From: Bacteroidales bacterium | GTDB lineage: Bacteria; Bacteroidota; Bacteroidia; Bacteroidales; VadinHA17 | Length of the DNA stretch: 64,000 bases | Reading direction: 5' to 3' | Assembly (NCBI GenBank): GCA_009877105.1 | Contig: WXFD01000023.1 | Span: 37,728 to 101,727 of the forward strand | Shown: one piece after another, positions 1 to 8,451 of the stretch | Layout: every line of letters starts with the position of its first letter | Position numbering within the stretch: the stretch's first letter is position 1 | Made by a program: the position numbers and the translations under genes | Notes under the pieces: model-generated | Databases searched by the model: none | Told to the model about the DNA's origin: nothing | The model's input: only the letters and a program-made list of their open reading frames with translations

Positions 1-1
1 G

Positions 2-709
2 CTGGCACGGGATATGCAGAGGGTTGACAAGTTCATCATTTACCAGACCATTGGCAGGGATGCTGGCTGGCTGGCAGCTGCAACCGCAATGGCCCGGAGG
101 AACAAAGATGATGCCCCCCATCTTATTTACACTCCCGAATTTCATTTTGACAGGAAGAAATTCCTGACCGAGGTGGATGACTGCATAAAAGAGTATGGAT
201 GGGTATCGATAGTTTGCGGTGAAGGAATAAAATATGCCGACGGTACGCCGGTTAGCGCCTCACTGACAAGGGATAAGTTTAATAATATTGAGTTCGGGGC
301 AATGGGAGGAACCAGTGTTGCTATCAATCTTCACAGGATGATTACGGAGGAATTTGGTTTCAGGGGTGAGTTTCAGATTACGGAGTCGCTGATAATGAGC
401 GATTTTGTCAGAGCTTCGGAAGTTGATCTCGAAGAAGCCTTTTTATGCGGTTCCGAAGCTGTGAAGCTGGCACTCAGTGGCGAAACGGGAGTGATGGTTA
501 CCATAAACAGGGTTTCGGATGATCCTTACCGGATTGAATTTGGTAAAGCGCCTCTTCATGAGGTGGCTGTGGCAGCAAAGCCAATGCCGCCGGAATACTT
601 CAACAAGGAGGGCAATTATGTGTCGGATGCCTTCATCAGGTACATGAAACCTCTTGCAGGTGAACTTCCTGAATTTGTCAGACTTGAGAAATTATTCACA
701 AAAAAATGA
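2..709 (+). CDS. pfp: Pyrophosphate-dependent 6-phosphofructokinase, C-terminal part (5' truncated by window)
   Basis: The reading frame is open from the window edge, so the N-terminal half with the PPi-binding GGD-type region is outside the window. The visible part carries GRDAGWLAAATA, the substrate-region stretch FGAMGGTSVAINLHRM and a long C-terminal domain, which fit the PPi-dependent rather than the ATP-dependent phosphofructokinase family. The enzyme interconverts fructose 6-phosphate and fructose 1,6-bisphosphate using pyrophosphate, in the cytoplasm. The next gene starts 6 bases downstream, so it probably heads or belongs to the amino-sugar operon that follows. An internal ATG at 14 exists but is not the natural start, because family similarity continues upstream of it. 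Confidence 0.85.
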   Translation: MARDMQRVDKFIIYQTIGRDAGWLAAATAMARRNKDDAPHLIYTPEFHFDRKKFLTEVDDCIKEYGWVSIVCGEGIKYADGTPVSASLTRDKFNNIEFGAMGGTSVAINLHRMITEEFGFRGEFQITESLIMSDFVRASEVDLEEAFLCGSEAVKLALSGETGVMVTINRVSDDPYRIEFGKAPLHEVAVAAKPMPPEYFNKEGNYVSDAFIRYMKPLAGELPEFVRLEKLFTKK

Positions 710-715
710 TAAAAA

Positions 716-1486
716 ATGGCAATTAAGTTTAACAAAGTCGCTTTGTCGATTAACGCACATCCGGATGATGCTGAAGCATGGAATGCAGGTACCCTCAAAC
801 TTCTCAGGGATAAGGGATACAAGATTGTGATTGCAACGATGACAGGCGGAGATCTTGGCGGTTGCAACATGACCATGGAAGAGACGGCAAGGGTGAGATT
901 TGAAGAGGCAAAAAAAGCTGCCGCAGTGCTTGACGCAGAGTATTATACCATGGGCGGAATCGACGGATTTCTTTATGATACAAAGGAAATGAGGCTCAAG
1001 ATCATTTCGCTTATCAGAAAGGTGAGAGCAGGCGTTATTTTTACCCATCTGGCTGTTGACTATCATTCCGATCACCGTACAACAGCTGCTATCGTTGAAG
1101 CGGCAGCGATGGTATCCTCCCTCGATACCGTGCCGGTTCCTGAAAAGCCTGTTGACGTTACACCCCTTTTGTATCATTCCTCACCATTGACGCTTACCGA
1201 CCCGATGGGATCACAGATAGTACCGCCCCATTTTCTTGTGGATGTCACTTCTGTTATTGAAACCAAGAAACAGATGCTGGGATGCCATGTTTCACAGATC
1301 GAACTCATGAGGCATATGCATAAGATGGATGACTTTTTCGGTTTCGTACTGGAAGGAAACCGTAATTACGGGAAGATGGCAGGTGTAGAGTATGCCGAAG
1401 TATACTGGCAGCACCTGGGAGGAGGATTTCAGAAAGAACCGCAGGTTCAGGAAGATTTATCAGAGTATTTAATCAATAAAATGTGA
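716..1486 (+). CDS. PIG-L (LmbE-like) N-acetylglucosamine deacetylase family protein
   Basis: A 256-residue protein without signal peptide. The family zinc motif HPDDAE is at residues 15-20, and a second metal-ligand region with YHSDHRTT lies near residue 120. PIG-L enzymes remove acetyl groups from N-acetylglucosamine-containing substrates using zinc. It begins 6 bases after pfp, and its stop codon overlaps the GTG/ATG start region of the SIS gene, so translation is probably coupled. The next genes (SIS sugar-phosphate protein, ROK kinase) suggest a cytoplasmic amino-sugar catabolic role in which this protein replaces NagA. That role is inferred; other small N-acetylated substrates are possible. 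Confidence 0.8.
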   Translation: MAIKFNKVALSINAHPDDAEAWNAGTLKLLRDKGYKIVIATMTGGDLGGCNMTMEETARVRFEEAKKAAAVLDAEYYTMGGIDGFLYDTKEMRLKIISLIRKVRAGVIFTHLAVDYHSDHRTTAAIVEAAAMVSSLDTVPVPEKPVDVTPLLYHSSPLTLTDPMGSQIVPPHFLVDVTSVIETKKQMLGCHVSQIELMRHMHKMDDFFGFVLEGNRNYGKMAGVEYAEVYWQHLGGGFQKEPQVQEDLSEYLINKM

Positions 1487-1491
1487 AAGCC

Positions 1492-2508
1492 ATGAATCTT
1501 AATGACCCAAAATACAGCAAATATGCCCTGGTCAGGGAAATGATGGAGGCCCCGGGAATTATCAGGGCATTCGATCCGAAAGTCTCGGAACGTTTCGTAA
1601 AACCCTTAAAGGCAAAGAAAGGGCTTTTCCTTACAGGAGAAGGCAGCAGCAGGCTGTTCCCTGCAAAAAGGGCAATCTATTCATCCCTGAAAAAGGATTT
1701 TCTCATTCCGATAGTAACGGAAGGATGTACCCAGGCCCGGGAGTACAATCTAAGTGATTATGCAGTTTTTGCTTCTTCAAATTCAGGTCAGACCAAGGAA
1801 GTGATCCGTCTGATCAATGTACTCAGAGGCAAGGGCCATGATGCAATTTTCGGTCTGACTGCAAACAAAAACACAAGACTTGAGGAAGCAGCCAATGACA
1901 CGCACGTTCTCTCGTGCGGAAAAGAGGAGGCGGTTGCTGCCACCAAATCAGTTATCGAGCAGGGCCTGTTTTACGATTCGCTTATGCGCAATTTCAGGGG
2001 CGAGAAGATGGAAGGACTGGCAACGGCGGCCAGGCAGGCTGAAGGAGTCCTCACGGCACCGATTGATCCGGGCATCACTGAGATCATACGTAATGCCGAC
2101 CTTATCTACTTTGCGGGCCGCGATAACGGTGTGGCTGCAGAACTTGCACTTAAAACCAATGAGATTACAAGAAAAAAATCAGCTTTTCTCGAAGGTACAT
2201 TTGCACTTCACGGAATTGAGGAAGTGATGGACAAGAATGAAGTCCTCATCTGGATTGATCCTTTTGATGTCGATCACGACAAGTTCCGGGATTGCCTTGT
2301 AAAAGGCGTGGGGATGCAGGTTATTGCATTGTCGAAGGTTAAAACCGAGTTCCCGACAATCCTTATTCCCGACGCCGGAGAATATTCAGAATACATTCAG
2401 CTTGCTGCTGGATGGAACATACTGGTTGAAACAGGGATATCACTTGGCATTGATCTTGACCATCCGGTAAGGGCACGCAAGGTTGGCAATGAATTCATTC
2501 CCGAATGA
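1492..2508 (+). CDS. SIS-domain sugar-phosphate isomerase/deaminase-like protein
   Basis: About 338 residues with two SIS domains. Sugar-phosphate-binding motifs are visible as GEGSSR (about residue 50) and SSNSGQTKE (about residue 96), with a second SIS half around FAGRDNGVAAELALK. The arrangement resembles the isomerase half of GlmS and the AgaS/FrlB-type deaminases, without the glutaminase domain. A likely role is ketose/aldose isomerisation or deamination of an amino-sugar phosphate. A GTG start at 1483 is possible and would overlap the upstream stop; I prefer the ATG at 1492. Its position between a deacetylase and a sugar kinase supports amino-sugar catabolism. Confidence 0.75.
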   Translation: MNLNDPKYSKYALVREMMEAPGIIRAFDPKVSERFVKPLKAKKGLFLTGEGSSRLFPAKRAIYSSLKKDFLIPIVTEGCTQAREYNLSDYAVFASSNSGQTKEVIRLINVLRGKGHDAIFGLTANKNTRLEEAANDTHVLSCGKEEAVAATKSVIEQGLFYDSLMRNFRGEKMEGLATAARQAEGVLTAPIDPGITEIIRNADLIYFAGRDNGVAAELALKTNEITRKKSAFLEGTFALHGIEEVMDKNEVLIWIDPFDVDHDKFRDCLVKGVGMQVIALSKVKTEFPTILIPDAGEYSEYIQLAAGWNILVETGISLGIDLDHPVRARKVGNEFIPE

Positions 2509-2557
2509 GTATCTGGTCAGTAAGGAAGCAGATTATGATTTGATAATCACAGGTAAT

Positions 2558-3529
2558 ATGGCAAAGAAACAAGTTGTTGTTGGGATTGATATCGGAGGGA
2601 CAAATACAGTATTCGGCATTGTTGACCGTGAGGGGAACATACTTGCCGAAGACCGGATTAAAACCACTCATTACGATGAGATTGAAGTATTTGTGGCAGC
2701 ACTGTACGAGAAAATAATTCTTACCAGCCAGAAAATCAAGGAGGATATTGAACTTATCGGCTTCGGCATTGGTGCTCCCATGGGCAACATCAATAAGGGT
2801 ACCATTGAGCACCCTGCCGGCCTGCCATGGAAGGGAATTATTCCACTTGCCGATATATTTTCCCGCCACACAGCCCTGCCGGTAGTTGTGACAAATGATG
2901 CAAATGCTGCAGCCGTGGGGGAGATGATCTATGGCGGAGCCAAGGGGATGAAGGATTTTGTTGTAATAACCCTTGGAACAGGATTGGGCAGTGGCTTTGT
3001 GGTAGATGGCAAGCTGGTTTATGGCAATGACGGTTTCGCGGGCGAGATCGGGCATACAGCAATCAGGCCTGGTCCTTCAAACCGCGAGTGCGGCTGCGGG
3101 AGAAAAGGATGTCTCGAAACGTACGTGTCTGCCACAGGACTTAAACGGACCCTGCTTAAGGTAATGGCCGACAGCATTCAGCCAAGTGAACTGAGGAAAT
3201 ATAGTTTTGAGGAACTCGATGCCGAGATCATTCACCAGGCAGCCAAACGTGGTGACATAATTGCCAGGCGGGCATTTGAGCATACCGGCATGATGCTGGG
3301 CTTCAAACTTGCTGATGTGGTGGCGCACACAAATCCCGAGGCCATTTTCCTTTTTGGAGGACTGGCGCTGGCAAAAGAACTTATTTTTGAGCCTGCAGAA
3401 ATATACATGAAAGAAAATCTTCTTCATATTTACAAGGATAAGGTGAAACTTCTGCCATCGGAGCTGAGTACACAAAACGCAGCTGTTCTGGGTGCAAGCT
3501 CATTGATCTGGTCGTTGAAGAAAGACTGA
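2558..3529 (+). CDS. ROK-family sugar kinase (glucokinase / N-acetylglucosamine kinase-like)
   Basis: A 323-residue protein with all ROK features: phosphate-binding DIGGTNT at residues 11-17, NDANAAAVGE at 113-122 with the catalytic Asp, GTGLGSG at 140-146, GEIGH at 162-166, and the zinc motif CGCGRKGCLE at 178-187. It phosphorylates a hexose or amino sugar with ATP in the cytoplasm. The frame stays open back to an ATG at 2483, but that would overlap the SIS gene by 26 bases and add a non-conserved extension, so the ATG at 2558 is chosen. Context favours glucosamine, N-acetylglucosamine or glucose as substrate; the sequence alone does not decide. Confidence 0.85.
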   Translation: MAKKQVVVGIDIGGTNTVFGIVDREGNILAEDRIKTTHYDEIEVFVAALYEKIILTSQKIKEDIELIGFGIGAPMGNINKGTIEHPAGLPWKGIIPLADIFSRHTALPVVVTNDANAAAVGEMIYGGAKGMKDFVVITLGTGLGSGFVVDGKLVYGNDGFAGEIGHTAIRPGPSNRECGCGRKGCLETYVSATGLKRTLLKVMADSIQPSELRKYSFEELDAEIIHQAAKRGDIIARRAFEHTGMMLGFKLADVVAHTNPEAIFLFGGLALAKELIFEPAEIYMKENLLHIYKDKVKLLPSELSTQNAAVLGASSLIWSLKKD

Positions 3530-3550
3530 GAGTGAAAAAATCAGGCAGCT

Positions 3551-3937
3551 ATGGCCAATTTCAACCAGGTGTTAAACCATATACTGGGCATAGTATTTAT
3601 AATTATTATTTTTTCTATTGCCTACGCGTATCTGAAACCTCATCAGTTGCATAAAAGGAGGCTGATCTCAACCCTTTTCCTGAAAGTCTCCTATCTGGTC
3701 TATTTACTGATCCTGCTTATAATAGTATATTTATCTACTCTTGTCAGGGGAGGACTGGATCAGGTGTTTTCAGGAGCCGAGTTTTTTATTTTCCTTTTGG
3801 TTCTGTTTGCACCCACCATCGGGATCTTTGCACGTAAGCTTGGCTATTTCAACAAAAAGAGGGAAGAATACAATTTCTTTTTTACTGCTGTAAACCTGGT
3901 TTCAATAGTATCCATACTTTTGATGTACTTTATCTGA
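3551..3937 (+). CDS. Small multi-pass membrane protein of unknown function
   Basis: A 128-residue hydrophobic protein with about four predicted membrane segments (near residues 10-28, 43-64, 78-95 and 108-127) separated by short basic loops such as KPHQLHKRRL and ARKLGYFNKKREE. I recognise no family motif. It starts 21 bases after the ROK kinase stop and is probably the last gene of the operon. A promoter-like element precedes the next gene, so read-through is not needed for that one. It could be a small transporter subunit or an integral-membrane accessory protein; neither can be supported further. Confidence 0.6.
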   Translation: MANFNQVLNHILGIVFIIIIFSIAYAYLKPHQLHKRRLISTLFLKVSYLVYLLILLIIVYLSTLVRGGLDQVFSGAEFFIFLLVLFAPTIGIFARKLGYFNKKREEYNFFFTAVNLVSIVSILLMYFI

Positions 3938-3982
3938 ATTTCCGGAAGGCATCAGACTGTTTAATTATTGCAAATCAAATCA

Positions 3983-3990
3983 TACCTTTG
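3983..3990 (+). promoter_or_regulatory. Bacteroidota -7 element (TACCTTTG) upstream of the acyl-CoA ligase gene
   Basis: TACCTTTG matches the Bacteroidota -7 consensus TAnnTTTG exactly and lies 24 bases before the ATG at 4015, giving a leader of roughly 18 bases. No clear -33 TTTG is present at the usual spacing, so this is a moderate prediction. Confidence 0.45.
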
Positions 3991-4014
3991 ACATAATATT
4001 AAATATTTGATTTT

Positions 4015-5667
4015 ATGATAAAAGAAAGACTGGTCACTTATATTGAGGAAAGCATCAGGCAGAACTGGGAGATTGAAGCTTTATCGAACTACGGGGAAAA
4101 AGGATATACATACAAGGAGATTGCCGAAAAGATACTGAAGTTTCATCTTTTTTTCAGGGATGCAGGAATCAGTGAAGGGGATAAGATTGCCCTGGTTGGG
4201 AGGAATTCGGCCAACTGGTGCGTAGTGTATCTTGCAACCGTGACATACGGTGCCGTTATAGTCCCGATATTGCCTGACTTCAAAGCGGATGATCTGATGA
4301 ACCTGATCAATCATTCGGATTCAGTGTTGCTTTTTGTTGATGACAAGATCTGGGAAACCATTGACATTAAAAGGATGCCTGCAGTCAGGGGGGCAATCTC
4401 CGTTGACAACTTTACCATGATTTTTTCAGCCCAGATCCGCTTAAGTGAAGATTACAGCGGGCTTGACGAGAAATTCAGGAATACCTGTGCCGAAGTGAGG
4501 AAGGAAGATATAAAATTTTCCGGGGTGACGAATGACAAGCTTGCAGTAATCAGCTATACCGGCGGGACAACCGGTTTCTCAAAGGGAGTGATGATCTCAC
4601 ATAACAGCCTTGCCGCGAATGTCAGATTTGCTCAGAATCACATGCCCCTCAAACCGGGCGATCCCCTGGTTTCATTTCTCCCATTGGCCCATACTTACGG
4701 TTGTGCCTTTGAATTCCTTTTCCCGTTTACCTACGGGTGTCATATTACCATTTTATCAAAGACCCCATCCCCGCAGATAATAATACAGGCTTTCAAGGAA
4801 ATCAAACCCAGGCTTATCCTTTCGGTTCCCCTTGTTATTGAGAAAATATTCAAGAAACAGCTTCTGCCTGTCATCAGTAAACCGCATATGAAGATGCTCC
4901 TTGCGATTCCCGGTGTGAACAAGCTGCTTCATAAGAAGATACGTGAAAAACTTGTGGAGACTTTCGGCGGCCGTTTCCATGAGATCGTCATAGGAGGAGC
5001 TGCCTTCAATCCGGAAGCAGAACGGTTTTTCAAGAAGATCGGCTTCAGATTCACTGTCGGCTATGGCATGACCGAATGCGGTCCGCTGATAAGCTATGCA
5101 TCGTGGGATACCACAAAAGTTGGTGCCTCGGGCAGACCGGTTGATACCCTTGAAGTTACAATCGACTCACCCGATCCTCGGAAAATTGTCGGGGAAATTA
5201 TCCTTCGCGGAGAAAATGTGATGCTCGGGTATTATAAAAATGAGGAAGCCACCAGGGAAATAATAGATGAGAAGGGATGGATGCATACCGGCGACCTGGG
5301 TATCATGGACGGGGAAGACAATATATTCATCAAGGGAAGAAGCAAAACCATGCTCCTGGGTGCTTCAGGAAAGAATATCTTCCCCGAAGAGATCGAAGCT
5401 GTCATTAATAATATGGATTATATAGCGGAATCGCTTGTCATTTCCGAGGAAGACAAACTGATCGCACTTATCTATCCTGACCATGAAATGCTGAAGAGTA
5501 ATAATATCCCGGACGAGCAGCTGCCTGGCATCCTTGAGGAAACAAGAAAGGCTGTCAATGAGAAACTTCCCGACTTCATGGCAGTTACAAAGTTCAGGAT
5601 TCATCCCGAGGAATTCGCCAAAACACCAAAAAGAAGTATCAAGAGATTCCTTTATACGAAGGATTAG
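4015..5667 (+). CDS. AMP-binding long-chain acyl-CoA ligase / adenylate-forming enzyme
   Basis: A 550-residue ANL-superfamily enzyme. The P-loop YTGGTTGFSKGV is at 181-192, the adenine-binding GYGMTECGP at about 349-357, and the hinge-side MHTGDLG at 423-429 followed by IKGRSK. Such enzymes activate a carboxylate, usually a long-chain fatty acid, with ATP and transfer it to CoA. The long-chain family assignment rests on overall organisation (membrane-peripheral FadD15-like proteins are common in Bacteroidota). The N-terminus is normal length and no signal peptide is seen. It stands alone between the amino-sugar operon and ispD. The acyl substrate cannot be told from sequence. Confidence 0.85.
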   Translation: MIKERLVTYIEESIRQNWEIEALSNYGEKGYTYKEIAEKILKFHLFFRDAGISEGDKIALVGRNSANWCVVYLATVTYGAVIVPILPDFKADDLMNLINHSDSVLLFVDDKIWETIDIKRMPAVRGAISVDNFTMIFSAQIRLSEDYSGLDEKFRNTCAEVRKEDIKFSGVTNDKLAVISYTGGTTGFSKGVMISHNSLAANVRFAQNHMPLKPGDPLVSFLPLAHTYGCAFEFLFPFTYGCHITILSKTPSPQIIIQAFKEIKPRLILSVPLVIEKIFKKQLLPVISKPHMKMLLAIPGVNKLLHKKIREKLVETFGGRFHEIVIGGAAFNPEAERFFKKIGFRFTVGYGMTECGPLISYASWDTTKVGASGRPVDTLEVTIDSPDPRKIVGEIILRGENVMLGYYKNEEATREIIDEKGWMHTGDLGIMDGEDNIFIKGRSKTMLLGASGKNIFPEEIEAVINNMDYIAESLVISEEDKLIALIYPDHEMLKSNNIPDEQLPGILEETRKAVNEKLPDFMAVTKFRIHPEEFAKTPKRSIKRFLYTKD

Positions 5668-5708
5668 CCGAGGGTCGGTATCGTGTCGGCCGGCCGGCTG
5701 AATCCGGT

Positions 5709-5716
5709 TAAGTTTG
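5709..5716 (+). promoter_or_regulatory. Possible -7 element (TAAGTTTG) for ispD
   Basis: TAAGTTTG fits TAnnTTTG and lies about 70 bases before the ispD ATG. No convincing -33 element was found. The preceding stretch contains the self-complementary ggccggccggc around 5688-5698, which is not followed by a T-run and is not called a terminator. Confidence 0.35.
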
Positions 5717-5784
5717 CATAACCTGTCCTGTCTGCCGGCGGTTCCGGATGACCCTGGCGGACCTGATTAAACAAACCATCCTGA

Positions 5785-6456
5785 ATGACCCTTTATGCAG
5801 TGATCGTAGCCGGAGGTTCGGGAAAACGAATGGGCAGCGATATCCCGAAGCAATTCCTTGAACTCGGCGGAAAACCCGTCCTGATGCATACTATAGAGAG
5901 ATTCAGCGGTTTCAGCAGTGCAATCAGGATCATTGTAGTGCTTCCCGGCGATCAGCTTGCGATATGGCAATCCCTGGTGGCGGAATACTCATTCACAATT
6001 CCTCACATGACCGTCAGGGGGGGGTCCACAAGATTCTCATCGGTGAAGAATGGTCTTGAACTTGCAGACGGGGATGGGCTTGTAGCCATACACGATGGTG
6101 TAAGACCCCTTGTTAGTACGGCGACAATCAGAAGATGCTTCGAAGCAGCAGAAAAATACGGCAATGCAGTCCCTGTTGTAAGTAATACGGGATCACTGAG
6201 GCTTCTGACCGGAAACGGCAGTATGGCTGTCAGCCGTCAGCATATAATGGTTGTACAGACACCCCAGGTATTCAGGACCGGTCTGATCAGGAATGCATAC
6301 AGGCAGGACTATTGCGAAGAATTTACCGATGATGCCACGGTTCTTGAAAAAACAGGGATACCAATCCATCTGGTTGACGGAAACAGGGAGAACATAAAGA
6401 TAACGAATCCGGAAGATATGTTGGTTGCGGCGGCACTCTTGCCGGTAATCAGCTGA
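5785..6456 (+). CDS. ispD: 2-C-methyl-D-erythritol 4-phosphate cytidylyltransferase
   Basis: A 223-residue protein of normal IspD length. The nucleotide-binding signature GGSGKRMGSDIPKQF is at residues 10-24, IHDGVRP at 102-108, and the C-terminal DDATVLEKTGIPIHLVDG followed by ENIKITNPED is typical of the family. It couples CTP to 2-C-methyl-D-erythritol 4-phosphate in the non-mevalonate isoprenoid pathway. The reading frame is complete from the ATG at 5785. The gene is not linked to ispF here; neighbours are an acyl-CoA ligase and a DUF4197 lipoprotein. Confidence 0.93.
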   Translation: MTLYAVIVAGGSGKRMGSDIPKQFLELGGKPVLMHTIERFSGFSSAIRIIVVLPGDQLAIWQSLVAEYSFTIPHMTVRGGSTRFSSVKNGLELADGDGLVAIHDGVRPLVSTATIRRCFEAAEKYGNAVPVVSNTGSLRLLTGNGSMAVSRQHIMVVQTPQVFRTGLIRNAYRQDYCEEFTDDATVLEKTGIPIHLVDGNRENIKITNPEDMLVAAALLPVIS

Positions 6457-6472
6457 CGTTACCATTAATTAG

Positions 6473-6480
6473 TATATTTG
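6473..6480 (+). promoter_or_regulatory. Bacteroidota -7 element (TATATTTG) for the DUF4197 gene
   Basis: TATATTTG matches TAnnTTTG exactly, 18 bases before the ATG at 6498, which would give a very short leader. The -33 position lacks a clear TTTG. Confidence 0.45.
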
Positions 6481-6497
6481 AACCTGTTAACATTTAC

Positions 6498-7256
6498 ATG
6501 ATGAAAATCAGATATTTTCTTTTTATTGCATCCACGGTGTTTTTCACTTCATGCGCCGGACTGCAGACGGTTTTGCAATCCGGCGGAGCAGCTCCTCTTT
6601 CTGAAGAAGAGGTGATCAGGGGACTTAAGGAGGCTCTTTCTACCGGGGCAAGAAACTCTGCAGGTAAGCTTGCTGCGGAAAATGGTTACTATGGCGATGC
6701 CGCAGTAAGAATACTTCTTCCCGATGAGGCAAAAATTATAATCGACAATATCTCAAGGATCCCCGGAGGCGACAGACTCGTTGAAGATGTAATTATTAAG
6801 ATCAACAGGGCTGCGGAGGATGCAGCTAAGGAAGCCGCCCCCATCTTCCTGAACAGCATAGGCCAGATGACGATTGGGGATGCATTTAATATATTAAGGG
6901 GATCAGACAATGCGGCAACAGCATATCTGAGGTCATCAACCTGGAAACCTTTATATGATCTTTACAAACCAAAGATCCGGAATTCGACGGAAAAGAAAAT
7001 TGCCGGGAACATATCTGCAAAAGATTCCTGGGTTACTCTGACAGATAAGTGGAACACTTTTGCGAGTTCCATACCCGGCAGGCTTGGCGGATTTAAAACA
7101 GTAAATGTCGATCTCGATGATTTCCTTACAACAAAGGCGCTTAATGGCTTGTTCCTGAAAATTGAAACAGAAGAACAGAAAATACGCAAAGATGTTTCGG
7201 CAAGGATCACTCCCCTCCTCAGACGTGTTTTCGGTACGCTCGATGTTAACCAGTAA
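6498..7256 (+). CDS. DUF4197 family lipoprotein
   Basis: A 252-residue protein with a signal peptide ending in a lipobox-like FFTSC (Cys at about residue 19), so it is probably a lipid-anchored periplasmic protein. The body matches the DUF4197 pattern: a glycine/alanine-containing helical start (LKEALSTGARNSAGKLA), a region with FLNSIGQMTIGDAFNILRG, then AATAYLRSSTWKPLYDLYKP and a C-terminal DDFLTTKALNGLFLKI followed by DVSARITPLLRRVFG. The function of the family is unknown. The next gene starts 18 bases downstream, so both may share the promoter at 6473. Confidence 0.8.
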   Translation: MMKIRYFLFIASTVFFTSCAGLQTVLQSGGAAPLSEEEVIRGLKEALSTGARNSAGKLAAENGYYGDAAVRILLPDEAKIIIDNISRIPGGDRLVEDVIIKINRAAEDAAKEAAPIFLNSIGQMTIGDAFNILRGSDNAATAYLRSSTWKPLYDLYKPKIRNSTEKKIAGNISAKDSWVTLTDKWNTFASSIPGRLGGFKTVNVDLDDFLTTKALNGLFLKIETEEQKIRKDVSARITPLLRRVFGTLDVNQ

Positions 7257-7274
7257 TAAACCATATTCCTCCAT

Positions 7275-8402
7275 ATGTTAGACAAAAAAGTAATTTCATT
7301 CAAGGGTCTGGAAGTGAAAATCACTGATCATGCCAATGATGACATACTCGGGATTCTTAACAAAACTGTTCTGGGCTCGGAAGGAGGACTGAGATACCAG
7401 CTTCGCAATATTCCATCGCGGATAGAGGAATACAGGGATAAAATCAGGTTTGTTTCGCTTTACAAAGCGGGCAGGATAACAGGTACCGTTGGCGCATGTT
7501 ACAGGATAACAGGCCAGGGAATCCTGTGCTATCCGTCAACCTATATCAGATACCTTGCCTTCCAGTCCGGCTACCAGGCGTACAGGATGACCAGGCAAAG
7601 GAGAAGGGATAGAACTCATTCAGTTAAGGATGATACTTTCAAGGAGAAAACCCTTGCCATATTCAGCAAGCCCGGTTTATTTGAATTTGCGGATTACAAG
7701 GCCGGAGACAAGCATATAATGTATGCATTTGTGGAAAGCATGAATGAGCGCTCGAAGAATATGGTCAGCCAGGCCGGATATGATCATATCCGTTCATTTC
7801 TTACTGTAACGTTCAGCAGGTTTTCACCAAAGACTGACAGCCGGGTATCGAAACTAACCGATCCCGGGAAAAAGGAAATGGAATTTCTGTTGTGCGACTA
7901 TTACAGGAATTATTCGTTATTCAGTACTGATTATGTGTTTTACGGCGACAGGTACTATGTATTGAGGGAAGGCAGTGAAATAATTGCCGGTGTAAATGCA
8001 ATGCCTTCATCCTTCAGGATTTATGAGATTCCCGGCGTTTGGGGATGGGTTATTATGAAAGTTCTGCCAAAGGTCCCTTACTTTAAAAGGCTTTTTTATC
8101 CTGAGGAATTCCGCCATCTTGTTTTTGATGCCATTTATTGCAAAAAGGGATATGAAGATTCCCTGGCTGATCTTTTTGAATCAGTCTGTGCTTCAGAAGG
8201 GTACAATACGGGATTGATCTGGCTCGACGACCGGAGTGATCTGTTCGACAAGCTGAGGTCAGGGGTTCGTATGGGAGCATTGAACCGCATGCTGAATGCA
8301 AAGCCCGGATTAGTTTATGCAAAATTTCTGAACCTGACGGAAAAAGAGAAGGAGGAGTTTTATGATGCGCCTGTATATATTTCGGGTTTCGACTTCTCCT
8401 GA
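7275..8402 (+). CDS. GNAT-superfamily-like protein of unknown function
   Basis: A 375-residue soluble protein. The middle part, with FADYKAGDKHIMYAFVESMNE and YDHIRSFLTVTF, and the C-terminal part, with YGDRYYVLREGSEIIAGVN followed later by FESVCASEGYNTGLIWLDD, have the pattern of a two-lobed acyl-CoA N-acyltransferase fold, but I see no clean R/Q-x-x-G-x-G/A acetyl-CoA motif. The assignment is therefore tentative. It has no signal peptide or membrane segment apart from a short hydrophobic stretch near VWGWVIMKVLP. It follows the DUF4197 gene by 18 bases. Confidence 0.5.
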   Translation: MLDKKVISFKGLEVKITDHANDDILGILNKTVLGSEGGLRYQLRNIPSRIEEYRDKIRFVSLYKAGRITGTVGACYRITGQGILCYPSTYIRYLAFQSGYQAYRMTRQRRRDRTHSVKDDTFKEKTLAIFSKPGLFEFADYKAGDKHIMYAFVESMNERSKNMVSQAGYDHIRSFLTVTFSRFSPKTDSRVSKLTDPGKKEMEFLLCDYYRNYSLFSTDYVFYGDRYYVLREGSEIIAGVNAMPSSFRIYEIPGVWGWVIMKVLPKVPYFKRLFYPEEFRHLVFDAIYCKKGYEDSLADLFESVCASEGYNTGLIWLDDRSDLFDKLRSGVRMGALNRMLNAKPGLVYAKFLNLTEKEKEEFYDAPVYISGFDFS

Positions 8403-8451
8403 TCCGACTAATAATAAATATATATAAACAATTAAATCAGACTTTTTAATT

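Noticed and set aside
692..1177. 161-residue minus-strand frame across the PIG-L gene
   Set aside because: It lies antisense to a gene with the HPDDAE motif, has cysteine-rich random composition and no promoter or neighbour that supports it.
2495..3055. 186-residue minus-strand frame in the ROK kinase gene
   Set aside because: Antisense shadow of the ROK kinase, which carries all its family motifs in the plus frame.
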